Shown here in pieces: positions 8,283 through 15,947 of a stretch of DNA of 64,000 nt (position 1 is its first letter; the number at the start of each line of letters is the position of its first letter). The translations under genes were made by a program, and so were the position numbers. Below the pieces are notes generated by a model. That model worked only from the letters and a program-made list of their open reading frames with translations, did not search any database and was not told the origin of the DNA. The stretch lies in assembly GCF_006438785.1 (NCBI RefSeq), contig NZ_RCZB01000004.1, forward strand, positions 253,810 through 317,809, given 5' to 3'. The DNA comes from Rhodanobacter glycinis (lineage in GTDB: Bacteria; Pseudomonadota; Gammaproteobacteria; Xanthomonadales; Rhodanobacteraceae).

Positions 8283-8339
8283 GTCTAACATCTCGTTCAA
8301 GGCGGGCGGCTTCGCCGCCGCTTAACTCCAGCGTTAGAC
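8283..8339 (+). repeat. integron attC site 1
   Basis: A 57-bp imperfect palindrome with all attC parts: R'' GTCTAAC (8283-8289), a CGTTCAAGG L''-like segment, a central hairpin GGCGGCTTCGCCGCC, a CTTAACTCC L'-like segment and R' GTTAGAC (8333-8339), the exact complement of R''. This matches short attC sites of xanthomonad and mobile integron cassettes. It starts 17 bp after the lipoprotein stop codon. Confidence 0.88.
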
Positions 8340-8357
8340 CCCAAGGAGGCATACAAG

Positions 8358-8621
8358 ATGAAGGCCGTTGTAATCGGGGAATCCTCCGGAGCCACGATGG
8401 AGCAAATCATGGCTGTGTATCCGCGGCACAAAGCAGTCGTCGATATCTTTGTCGCGAGGGGGGAAGTAATCGGAATTGGCCCATTCGCCGATCGCGGCAA
8501 CATGGCCATCTTTCGAACGCGAGCAGCCGCTGAGGAATTTGTCAGACAAGATCCATTCGCCTTAGAGGGGCTGGTGAAGTCATATGTCGTTCGCGATTGG
8601 AACGACACGATGTCGACATGA
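8358..8621 (+). CDS. YciI-like (YCII-related) protein in integron cassette
   Basis: An 87-residue protein of the YciI-like dimeric ferredoxin-fold family: MKAVVIGESSG, HKAVVDIFVARGEVIGIGPFADRGNMAIFRTRAAAEEFVRQDPFALEGL. The family's conserved His (HKAVVD) and the Asp of the QDPF motif are present. Members are small dehalogenase-like or stress-linked proteins of uncertain activity, and YciI-type genes are frequent integron cargo. AAGGAGG ends ten bases before the ATG, a strong ribosome site. It lies between attC 1 (ending 8339) and a second, more decayed attC (8642-8698), so it forms a complete cassette. Confidence 0.85.
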   Translation: MKAVVIGESSGATMEQIMAVYPRHKAVVDIFVARGEVIGIGPFADRGNMAIFRTRAAAEEFVRQDPFALEGLVKSYVVRDWNDTMST

Positions 8622-8641
8622 GACGATTTCGCCAAGGGGGG

Positions 8642-8698
8642 CCCTAGCACGGCGGTCAAACGGCCAGCGTTCCGCCGTCGCTTACCTCTGCGTTAGAC
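8642..8698 (+). repeat. integron attC site 2 (degenerate R'')
   Basis: R' GTTAGAC (8692-8698) is intact and preceded by CTTACCTCT, as in attC 1. The central stem is ACGGCGG (8649-8655) with CCGCCGT (8672-8678). The left core reads CCCTAGC instead of a perfect YAAC end, so the outer arm is weakened. It begins 20 bp after the YciI-like stop codon and is 57 bp long, like site 1. Confidence 0.7.
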
Positions 8699-8970
8699 GT
8701 TTGCTCTGCCGATGTTTCGCTACGTGTGTTTCGCCCAGCCTCGCGCCGGCTTGCCGTCCTTCGCCGCCGCAGCATTTTGCGCGGCATCACGGCAAATCCG
8801 CGGCCCTCAGAGCTGGTAGCTTGTGGAGGACGTCGGGCAGGTTACTGAGTCCGTACAATCTTTTGGTCCGGCCAGGTATGGATTTGTCCGCGTTCTTCCC
8901 GAGCACGGATCCTGCCCTCCGGTGTGGTCAACACCATGCCGGGCTCGCTGCCTGAAAGCCGCTGCAGCGA

Positions 8971-10038
8971 TCAGCGCTTGGCTGGCGCGGTATGCCGCGG
9001 CGCAGTGGAGCCACGCACCACCAATTCCGGGCTGAAGCCTTCGTTGCTGCTGCTCACCGGCTCGCCGTTGGCTTCGCGCTGCAGGTCGCCGATCAGTCGC
9101 TGTGCGGCATGCCGCGCGATTTCCTCGGTGGCCTGGCGCGCGGTGGTCAGTGCGGGCCAGGACTGCTTGGAGAACGGGCTGTCCTCGAAGCCGGCGATCG
9201 ACAATTCGTACGGTACGTTGATGCCGTCCGAATGCGCGGCGGCCAGCACGCCGGCAGCGATCTCGTCGTTCGAGCCGAAGATCGCGCTGGGTCGATCTTT
9301 CAACGCCAGCAACTTGCGGGCGCCGCGGAAGCCGTCGTCGAAGGTGTAGTCGCCGGGCACGATCAGCTTGCGATCGAGGGCGATGCCGTAATCCTTCAGC
9401 GCGTCCTCGTAACCCTGATAGCGCTCCAGGCTGGAACGATGCTCGCGCCCGCCCCACAGGAACCCGATGCGCTGGTGGCCGAGCTGGATCAGGTGTTCGG
9501 TGATCGCGTAGGCGGCGTCGCGATCGTCCACATAGACGCACGGGGAACCATCCTGAGGATCCTTGCGCGCCGAGATGATCCGTATGAACGGGATCTTCGC
9601 CTCGCTCAGCGCACGGATCAGTGCCGGCTGTTCGGACATCGGCGGCGCCAGCACCAGCCCGGCCAGGCGCGAACGACGGACCAGTTCGCACAGCTCGTCG
9701 GCCAGTTTCGGCGAGGACGAATCGCACGGATGGATCTGCAGACCGAAGCCGCTGCTGCGGCATACCGACAGCACACCGCGTTGCAGGTTGATGATGTAGT
9801 GCGCGTTGGGATTGTCGTAGACCAGGCCGATCGCGTAGGCACGGGTGCTGCGCAGGCTGCGCGCGGAAGGATCGGGCTGGTAGCCGAGCGCGTCGATCTC
9901 GCGCTGCACTTTCTCGCGCGTGCGGGCATGCACCGAAGGCTCGTTGTTGATCACCCGCGAGACGGTCTTCAGCGAAACGCCGGCCCGTTCTGCAACATCT
10001 TTGATGGTGGCGCTGCGCAACCGCTGAACCTCATGCAT
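8971..10038 (-). CDS. LacI-family repressor of GlcNAc genes (NagR/NagQ-like)
   Basis: A 355-residue LacI-type regulator: N-terminal helix-turn-helix ATIKDVAERAGVSLKTVSRVINN (about residues 9-31) with hinge helix, then a periplasmic-binding-protein-like sensor domain ending in ELVVRGSTAPR. It lies directly downstream of the NagP-like permease and close to a GlcNAc kinase and hexosaminidase gene. That is the context of NagR/NagQ repressors in Shewanella and Xanthomonas, which release DNA on sensing GlcNAc or its 6-phosphate. I chose ATG 10038 because conservation begins there; the in-frame upstream Mets (10065, 10155) add unconserved residues. Two palindromes at 11520 and 11763 are its probable operators. 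Confidence 0.85.
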   Translation of the reverse strand: MHEVQRLRSATIKDVAERAGVSLKTVSRVINNEPSVHARTREKVQREIDALGYQPDPSARSLRSTRAYAIGLVYDNPNAHYIINLQRGVLSVCRSSGFGLQIHPCDSSSPKLADELCELVRRSRLAGLVLAPPMSEQPALIRALSEAKIPFIRIISARKDPQDGSPCVYVDDRDAAYAITEHLIQLGHQRIGFLWGGREHRSSLERYQGYEDALKDYGIALDRKLIVPGDYTFDDGFRGARKLLALKDRPSAIFGSNDEIAAGVLAAAHSDGINVPYELSIAGFEDSPFSKQSWPALTTARQATEEIARHAAQRLIGDLQREANGEPVSSSNEGFSPELVVRGSTAPRHTAPAKR

Positions 10039-10074
10039 CGTGATGGATGGCGCCGGCAGCGCCATCGCGCCGAC

Positions 10075-10100
10075 GGCGCCGCACGATGATGTGCGGCGCC
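10075..10100. other. GC-rich hairpin between nagP and the lacI-type gene
   Basis: A perfect 10-bp stem (GGCGCCGCAC / GTGCGGCGCC) with a 6-base loop lies in the 106-bp gap between nagP and the regulator gene. No T run follows on either strand, so it is not a classic Rho-independent terminator. It may stabilise the nagP 3' end or lower read-through into the regulator. Confidence 0.6.
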
Positions 10101-10144
10101 GTGAGCATCCTAACTTATGGCCCTGCCCTGAGCGAATGCGCAAT

Positions 10145-11437
10145 TCACCCGGCATGCTCCTGCCCGACCCGATGGCCAGCCAGCCCGTAGTACAGGATGT
10201 ACAGGTAGCACGGCACCATCAGCAGCATGAACGCGAGCTGGAAATCGATGTGCTGCTTCAGGTGCACGAACAGTTGCGGCACCACCGCGCCGCCGGCGAT
10301 AGCCATGATCAGCAGCGCCGAGCCGCGCTCGGTGAGGCTGCCCAGGCCCTTGATCGCCAGCGGAAAGATCGCCGGCCACATCATCGCGTTGGCGAAGCCG
10401 AGCGCGGCGACGAAGCCGACCGAGACGTAGCTCTGGGTGAGGTAGGCGCCGATCGAGAACAGTACGCCGAGCACCGCCGAGATCGCCAGATAACGTTGCT
10501 GCGATACGACCCGCGGGATCAGCAACAGGCCGGCGACATAGCCGATCAACATTCCGGTCAGGGTGAATGCGGTGAAGAACTTGGTCTCGTCGAGCGGCAG
10601 GTGGAAGCTGGCGCCATACGTACCGATCGCATCGCCGGCCATCACCTCGACGCCCACATACAGGAACAGGCACAGCACGCCCAGCCACAGGTGTGGAACC
10701 TGCAGGATGCCGGTGCGCGCCGCGGAACCGCCAGCGCGGACGGGCGTGCTGTTGGCCGTGGTCGCCTCGATGTCGGGCAGCGACGAGCGCGCAATCCAGA
10801 TCGCCAGCAGCGCCAGGATACCGGCCATCACCAGATACGGTGCGTGGATCTTCGCGGCGAATTCGTTGAGCAGCAGCTCGCGGGTCGCCGGATCGGCCGC
10901 CTTCACTTTCTCGTCGAGATTGCCGATGCCGTTCAGCACCAGTGTGCCGATCAGCAGCGGTGCCAGGATGCCGGCGACCTTGTTGCAGATGCCCATGAAG
11001 GCGATGCGCTGGGCGGCGCTGTCGATCGGGCCGAGGATGCTGATGTACGGATTGGAAGCCGTCTGCAGCAGCGAGAGGCCGGCGCCGATCACGAACAAGC
11101 CGGTCAATGCGCCGGAAAACACCCGCGTGCTGACGAACTGGCCGAACAGCACCGCGCCGATCGCCATCACGAACAGGCCCAGCGCCATGCCCAGCTTCAT
11201 GCCGGTGCGGCGCAGCAGCATCGCCGCCGGCAATGAGAACACCAGATACGAAATGTAGAACGCGAACGGCACCAGGAACGCATAGGCATCGCCCACCTGG
11301 AAGGCCAGCTTGACGAACGTGATCAGCGGTCCGTTGAGCCAGGTGACGAAGCCGAAGATGAAAAACAGCAAGCCGATGATCAGCATCGGGCCAAGGTTGG
11401 TGCGTTCGGACGGTGCCGCCGCCAGCGTGGTTGCCAT
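10145..11437 (-). CDS. nagP: FucP/NagP-family sugar:proton symporter
   Basis: Inner-membrane MFS sugar transporter of 430 residues, twelve predicted helices, with FucP-family phrases LLFFIFGFVTWLNGPLI (residues about 22-38) and AAGLSLLQTASNPYISILG-like sequence near 115-135. The best fit among FucP homologues is the NagP GlcNAc permease, judged by its neighbours: LacI-type repressor downstream, divergent kinase, TonB receptor and GH20 enzyme. Alternatives are glucose or other hexoses. The ATG at 11437 has GGGGAGAAG upstream. Its promoter carries a 14-bp operator-like palindrome over the -35. Confidence 0.85.
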   Translation of the reverse strand: MATTLAAAPSERTNLGPMLIIGLLFFIFGFVTWLNGPLITFVKLAFQVGDAYAFLVPFAFYISYLVFSLPAAMLLRRTGMKLGMALGLFVMAIGAVLFGQFVSTRVFSGALTGLFVIGAGLSLLQTASNPYISILGPIDSAAQRIAFMGICNKVAGILAPLLIGTLVLNGIGNLDEKVKAADPATRELLLNEFAAKIHAPYLVMAGILALLAIWIARSSLPDIEATTANSTPVRAGGSAARTGILQVPHLWLGVLCLFLYVGVEVMAGDAIGTYGASFHLPLDETKFFTAFTLTGMLIGYVAGLLLIPRVVSQQRYLAISAVLGVLFSIGAYLTQSYVSVGFVAALGFANAMMWPAIFPLAIKGLGSLTERGSALLIMAIAGGAVVPQLFVHLKQHIDFQLAFMLLMVPCYLYILYYGLAGHRVGQEHAG

Positions 11438-11505
11438 GGTCTCTTCTCCCCGGAGTCCGACCGTACCGCACCGGTCGAATGACCGGGGCAGACAGGAATG
11501 TCTCT

Positions 11506-11534
11506 TTATTCGCTGGAAAGTGCAACGTTGTCAA
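11506..11534 (-). promoter_or_regulatory. nagP promoter
   Basis: On the minus strand TTGACA (11529-11534) and GAATAA (11506-11511) lie 17 bp apart, a good sigma70 layout. The -35 overlaps a LacI-type operator, so repressor binding would block polymerase. Confidence 0.6.
11520..11533. promoter_or_regulatory. NagR-type operator upstream of nagP
   Basis: GTGCAACGTTGTCA. One half matches the perfect palindrome found at 11763-11776 and the other differs in the outer three positions. The central CAACGTTG is the C-G centred palindrome expected of LacI-family operators. The same motif in front of both divergent genes supports a shared repressor. Confidence 0.65.
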
Positions 11535-11761
11535 TTGCCGACCCGCATGATGACCCGGCGACGGACCCTTGTGCGGCCGTCCAGACGGCCATCGGCAAGC
11601 CTTCTTGTCGCATTGCGGCAAGCCCGGCATGGCTTGCGAATGAAGCCGGAAAACCCACGCAGTTGGCCATCCAATGGTGCTTTTCATGCAATTCCTTGGA
11701 ATGTCATGGCAGCTATGTTGCGACGCCGTATCGAAACTTCCACGAATCGCCTCGAACCCCA
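11535..11761. other. intergenic DNA between divergent nagP and nagK promoters
   Basis: No gene is supported here. Apart from the two operator/promoter units at its ends, I see one modest hairpin (GCAAGCC/GGCTTGC, near 11619-11638). The large gap between divergent promoters leaves room for another activator site, but none is recognisable. Confidence 0.4.
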
Positions 11762-11762
11762 T

Positions 11763-11776
11763 TGACAACGTTGTCA
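11763..11776. promoter_or_regulatory. NagR-type operator upstream of nagK (perfect palindrome)
   Basis: TGACAACGTTGTCA is a perfect 14-bp palindrome. It resembles the TGACA-rCGy-TGTCA motif that I recall for NagR/NagQ regulators of Shewanella and Xanthomonas. It overlaps a TTGACA -35 hexamer (11762-11767) reading towards the kinase gene, though the -10 that should follow is weak (around 11785). Confidence 0.75.
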
Positions 11777-11869
11777 TTCTGACAGCAGACTCCGCCCGAA
11801 TCAGGCCACCCGGTCAGCGGCGAGCGTATGCCGCGCGGCACGGGGTGATGCCGGTCACGGGAGAACGGA

Positions 11870-12958
11870 GTGGGGGAAGTCGCCAACCAGCGTCATGCAG
11901 CGGAGCCGTCGGCGATGGCCCTGGCCGGTGCGCCGACGTCGAACGGGCCGGCCCGGGATCAGCCGTTCCTGGCCGCCGACGTGGGCGGCACGCATGCGCG
12001 CATCGGGCTGGTTATCGGTAATGCCGTCGGCAAGCGTCCGGTCAGCGTGCTGCACTACCACCGCTACGGTTGCGCCGACTGGTCCAGCCTTACCGCGATG
12101 CTGCAGGACTTCGTCGAGCAACTGGCGCATACGCCGTATGCGGCGATGCGGGGTCAGTTGCGCCATTGCGCGGTGGCCTGCGCCGGTTACGTGCTGGACG
12201 ACGCGATCATCAACGAGAACCTGCCGTGGCCGGTGTCGATTCGCGACATTCGCGACGGCCTCGGCATCCAGCGGCTGGCGGTGATCAACGATTTTGAAGC
12301 GGTGGCCTACGCGACCCAGTTCATCGACACCGACGAGACCCGCCCGATCATCGAAGCCACCGCGCCGGCTGCGCCCGGGCCGGTACTGGTGATGGGGCCG
12401 GGCACCGGGCTGGGTTCGGCGGTGTTGTTGCCCGGACAGCCGCGCGCGCAAGTGCTGGCCACCGAGGCCGGGCAGATTTCGCTGGCGCCGGGCAACGAGC
12501 GCGAGATCGAGATCCTGCGCCTGTTCCGCCGCGATCGCCCGCACGTGTCGTTCGAGGATGCGCTGTCCGGGCCCGGCCTGTTGAAGCTCTATGGCGCGCT
12601 GTGCGAATTGCGTGGCAGCCCGGCACGACTGCTGACGCCAGCCGAGATCACCGGTGCCGCGCTGGCCGGCAGCGATCTGGCGGCCGTCGAGGCGCTGCAT
12701 GTGTTCTGCGGTTTGCTCGGCAGCTTCGTCGGCGATCTGGTGCTGCTGTACGGCGCGCGCGGCGGCGCCTATCTGGCCGGCGGCATCCTGCCGCAGATCC
12801 AGCCGTTCCTGCTGGCCAGCAGCTTCACCGAACGCTACTTCAACAAGGGCGTGATGCGCGCCTATCTGCAACAGGTTCCGGTACGACTGATCGAGCACGG
12901 CCAGCTTGGTGTCATTGGCGCCGCAGGCTGGTTTCTGGATGAGCGGCAGGGAGAGTGA
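11870..12958 (+). CDS. nagK: glucokinase-family kinase, probable GlcNAc kinase
   Basis: A 362-residue sugar kinase of the bacterial glucokinase (Glk, hexokinase-like) family. The phosphate-binding loop FLAADVGGTHARIG lies near residues 33-46, the catalytic-Asp motif is AVINDFEAVAYA and the second phosphate loop is VMGPGTGLGSAVL. In Xanthomonas the kinase of this family within the nag cluster phosphorylates imported GlcNAc, and the neighbours here suggest the same; plain glucokinase activity is the alternative. The GTG at 11870 has GGGAG six bases ahead; an ATG at 11915 is possible. It is followed at 104 bp by the TonB receptor and probably co-transcribed. No nagA or nagB is visible in the window. 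Confidence 0.82.
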   Translation: MGEVANQRHAAEPSAMALAGAPTSNGPARDQPFLAADVGGTHARIGLVIGNAVGKRPVSVLHYHRYGCADWSSLTAMLQDFVEQLAHTPYAAMRGQLRHCAVACAGYVLDDAIINENLPWPVSIRDIRDGLGIQRLAVINDFEAVAYATQFIDTDETRPIIEATAPAAPGPVLVMGPGTGLGSAVLLPGQPRAQVLATEAGQISLAPGNEREIEILRLFRRDRPHVSFEDALSGPGLLKLYGALCELRGSPARLLTPAEITGAALAGSDLAAVEALHVFCGLLGSFVGDLVLLYGARGGAYLAGGILPQIQPFLLASSFTERYFNKGVMRAYLQQVPVRLIEHGQLGVIGAAGWFLDERQGE

Positions 12959-13062
12959 GATGACTGCCATCCGGTGACACGGCGCCAAGCCAGCCACAAC
13001 ACAAATCCACGGCCGTCGCCATGACGGTCCTGATTCGAGCCAGCCTCTGAGGGGAGGACATC

Positions 13063-15801
13063 ATGAATTACCGCAAGACACTATTAGCCGCCAGCATCAT
13101 CACCAGTCTGTGCATGTCGGGCGCGCTGTATGCGCAGGACACGACGCAATCCAGTTCGACCGACCAGACCAACCAGCCGGCCAGGAAAGATGCCAAGCAA
13201 CTTGGCACGGTCATGGTCACCGGTATCCGCGACAGCGAGGCGGAATCGCTGAACCTCAAGAAGGAAGCGAACTCGCATGTCGAGATCGTCACCGCCGAGG
13301 ATATCGGCAAGCTGCCTGCCAAGAACGTGGCCGATACCCTGCAGCGTCTGCCTGGCGTCAGCGTGGGTACCTCCAGCGCCGGCGAAGGCGGCTTTGACGA
13401 GAACGACCGCGTCAGCTTGCGCGGCACCAACCCGAGCATGACTCAGACCCTGATCGACGGACACAACATCGGCACCGGCGACTGGTTTGTGCTCAACCAG
13501 ACCGCCACGGTGGGCCGCAGCGTCAGCTACAGCCTGCTACCGGCGGAAATCGTCAGCGAGGTCGTGGTGCACAAGACCTCCGAGGCGAACCTGGTAGAGG
13601 GTGGGGCGGCGGGCACGGTCAACATCATCACCCGCAAGCCGCTGGAGTTCGCCCAGCCCGTGACGGCGCAGGCGTCGGTGGGCGGCGTGTATGCCGATCT
13701 GCCGAGCAGCACGAAGCCACAGTTCAGCGGGTTGTTCAATTACCGCAACGACGCCAGCACCTTCGGCGTCATGGTCCAGGGCTTCTACGAGAAGCGCAGC
13801 CTGCAGCGCAACGGCCAGGAGATACTCGGACTCAATCAATTGCAGTCCACCGATGCGATCGTCGCTGCGCATCCCGATCTGAACGGGGTCTATTACCCAA
13901 GCCTTATCGGCAGCGCGCTCTTCACCCAGGTTCGCACGCGCAAGGGTGGCTCGATCGATGTGCAGTTCAAGCCTGCCGACAATGTCACCGTGAATCTCAA
14001 CGGGTTTGTCAGCAAGATGGACGCCAACAATTACAATCGCAATTACATGATGTGGGGCAATCATTTCGTGCCGGGGGCGACCAACCTCAACCCGGGCTAC
14101 ACGGTCAGTGGCAACACCTTGACGAACGCATCCTTTACGGCGGCTCCCGGGGATGCGACGAACTACGGCATTTATGACATGGTCTCGCGCCAGGCCTCGT
14201 CCTCGACCAAATTCGCGACCGCCGACGTCGACTGGAAGGTCACCGACATGCTCAGCTTCAAGGCTCAGGTCGGCACCACCAAGGGCGAAGGCAAAAGTCC
14301 GAAGCAGGACGTGCTCGAACTCAATACGTCGCCTGGCACCGGCGCGGCCTGGGATTTCCGTGGCACCGGCACGCCGGCCAACTGGGCGCTGGGCGGCAAT
14401 AACGTCTCTCCGACCGCGTCGGGTGCGACCGCCAACTGGATCTTCGGCGAAGGCGGCATCAGCGTCGAGGACAAGGAGAAGTGGGGGCAGTTCGATGGCG
14501 AGCTGGATTTCGACAGCGGCTCGCTGGCGTCGCTGCAATTCGGCGCCCGCTACGCCGAGCACACCCGCCAAAACGACTATGCGTTCGCTCAAGGCCCCAA
14601 CGCCGGCTTCGACAACCCGGCCAACTTTCCGCAAGGCTTCCAGAGCTACCCGGGGGACTTCAACAGCAGTCTGGGCGGCCAGTTCCCGCAGAATATCTGG
14701 TACTACAGCCAGGCCGATCTGGCGGCCTATGACGCCAAGTACGCCAACCGTGGACCGGAGCGCCTGTATCCGAACGACATCTACAAGGTCAACGAGAAGG
14801 ACAGCGCGCTCTACCTGCAGGCCAATTTCGGCGGCGACGGCTGGAGCGGCAACATCGGTGCACGTTACGTAAAAACCAAGGAGACGATCGGCTACACCAG
14901 CAACACGCCCCAGGAACCGGGCGCCCAGGGTCCGATCCTCGGCTCGGCCTTCTTCCCGGCAGGCTACTTCTTCAATAACTACAAGCACGACTACGGCAAG
15001 ATCCTGCCCAGTGCGAACCTGAAGTTCGACCTGACGAACGACCTGCTGGTGCGCGTTGCCGCATCGCAGACCCTGACCCGTCCGGACTACTCGGCGCTGG
15101 CCGGCACGGTTTCGCTGGACGATCTGGGCCACACCGGCAGCGGCGGCAATCCGCATCTGGAGCCGTTGCTGTCGAGCAACTTCGATGCGTCGCTGGAGTG
15201 GTACTTCGCGCCGCGCGGCCTGTTGTCGGCCGGCGTCTATGACATGTCGTTGAAGAACTACGTCAATTTTGCGGTGGAGAACCGCTCGTACCTGGACATG
15301 CAGGCCAGCAACGTCGCTGGTGCGCCGGTCTATGCCAATTACCAGGTGAGCATCCCGAGCAATACCCGCGGCAGCGTCAAGGGCGTGGAGCTGAACTATC
15401 AGCAGCCGTTTGGCGAGTACCTGGGCATGGCGTTGAACTACACCTACGCCAACGGCCACGCTTCCAACAACGAACCGTTGCAGGGCACGTCGAAGAATAC
15501 GGCCAATCTCTCGGGCTATTTCGAGAACGACCGCTTCAACGCCCGGGTGACCTACACCTACCGCTCCTCCTACTACGCCGGTCCGGATCGTGCGGGCTTC
15601 TTCTATCTTGCCGGCACCGGCTACCTGTCGGCTTCGCTGGGTTACAAGATCAACAACTGGATGTCGGTCTCCCTCGACGGCCTGAACCTCAACAACCCCA
15701 CGTTGAAGTACTACGTCAAGTCCGAGGATTACAGCAAGCAGCCGCGCGCGTTCTACACCAATGGTCGCCAGTACTACCTGAGCCTGCGCTTCAAGATCTG
15801 A
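13063..15801 (+). CDS. TonB-dependent receptor (GlcNAc/chitin-oligomer uptake)
   Basis: Outer-membrane receptor of 912 residues. A signal peptide ends near ALYAQ (residue 25), followed by a TonB-box-like stretch (LGTVMVTGIRDS), a plug domain (IVTAEDIGKLPAKNVADTLQRLPGV) and a long beta-barrel ending in YYLSLRFKI with the expected aromatic C-terminus. The GIRDS and IGKLPA wording is typical of the large carbohydrate-linked TonB receptor families of xanthomonads and Caulobacter. Position between the kinase and the hexosaminidase suggests it imports GlcNAc oligomers (NixE-like). GGGGAGG precedes the ATG. A clear terminator follows the gene. Confidence 0.9.
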   Translation: MNYRKTLLAASIITSLCMSGALYAQDTTQSSSTDQTNQPARKDAKQLGTVMVTGIRDSEAESLNLKKEANSHVEIVTAEDIGKLPAKNVADTLQRLPGVSVGTSSAGEGGFDENDRVSLRGTNPSMTQTLIDGHNIGTGDWFVLNQTATVGRSVSYSLLPAEIVSEVVVHKTSEANLVEGGAAGTVNIITRKPLEFAQPVTAQASVGGVYADLPSSTKPQFSGLFNYRNDASTFGVMVQGFYEKRSLQRNGQEILGLNQLQSTDAIVAAHPDLNGVYYPSLIGSALFTQVRTRKGGSIDVQFKPADNVTVNLNGFVSKMDANNYNRNYMMWGNHFVPGATNLNPGYTVSGNTLTNASFTAAPGDATNYGIYDMVSRQASSSTKFATADVDWKVTDMLSFKAQVGTTKGEGKSPKQDVLELNTSPGTGAAWDFRGTGTPANWALGGNNVSPTASGATANWIFGEGGISVEDKEKWGQFDGELDFDSGSLASLQFGARYAEHTRQNDYAFAQGPNAGFDNPANFPQGFQSYPGDFNSSLGGQFPQNIWYYSQADLAAYDAKYANRGPERLYPNDIYKVNEKDSALYLQANFGGDGWSGNIGARYVKTKETIGYTSNTPQEPGAQGPILGSAFFPAGYFFNNYKHDYGKILPSANLKFDLTNDLLVRVAASQTLTRPDYSALAGTVSLDDLGHTGSGGNPHLEPLLSSNFDASLEWYFAPRGLLSAGVYDMSLKNYVNFAVENRSYLDMQASNVAGAPVYANYQVSIPSNTRGSVKGVELNYQQPFGEYLGMALNYTYANGHASNNEPLQGTSKNTANLSGYFENDRFNARVTYTYRSSYYAGPDRAGFFYLAGTGYLSASLGYKINNWMSVSLDGLNLNNPTLKYYVKSEDYSKQPRAFYTNGRQYYLSLRFKI

Positions 15802-15848
15802 TCCATCACTCCGCTTCATCGTGAGCCAGGAATGGCTCACCCTCCCCA

Positions 15849-15888
15849 AACGGGCCCGTGCACACATTTACGGGTCCGTTTTTTTTTT
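15849..15888 (+). terminator. Rho-independent terminator after TonB receptor
   Basis: An 11-bp stem (AACGGGCCCGT, 15849-15859, with ACGGGTCCGTT, 15870-15880; one G-T pair) with a 10-base loop runs into ten consecutive T (15879-15888). It should end the nagK-receptor transcript and leave the GH20 gene with lower read-through or its own promoter. Confidence 0.92.
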
Positions 15889-15947
15889 GGAGAGTCATGC
15901 TTTCGATCGCGCATGGCATCCTGCAGCTCTCGACGTGGAGAAGCCTG

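Noticed and set aside
8584..8955. 123-codon frame covering attC 2 and the following DNA
   Set aside because: Overlaps the end of the YciI-like gene in another frame and runs through the recombination site; no recognisable features. A 35-codon frame at 8711 was also set aside.
10075..10100. Rho-independent terminator after nagP
   Set aside because: Perfect stem, but no T run on either strand. Reported only as a hairpin.
13537..15867. 776-codon minus-strand frame opposite the TonB receptor
   Set aside because: Same kind of antisense artefact; no start context and no domains.
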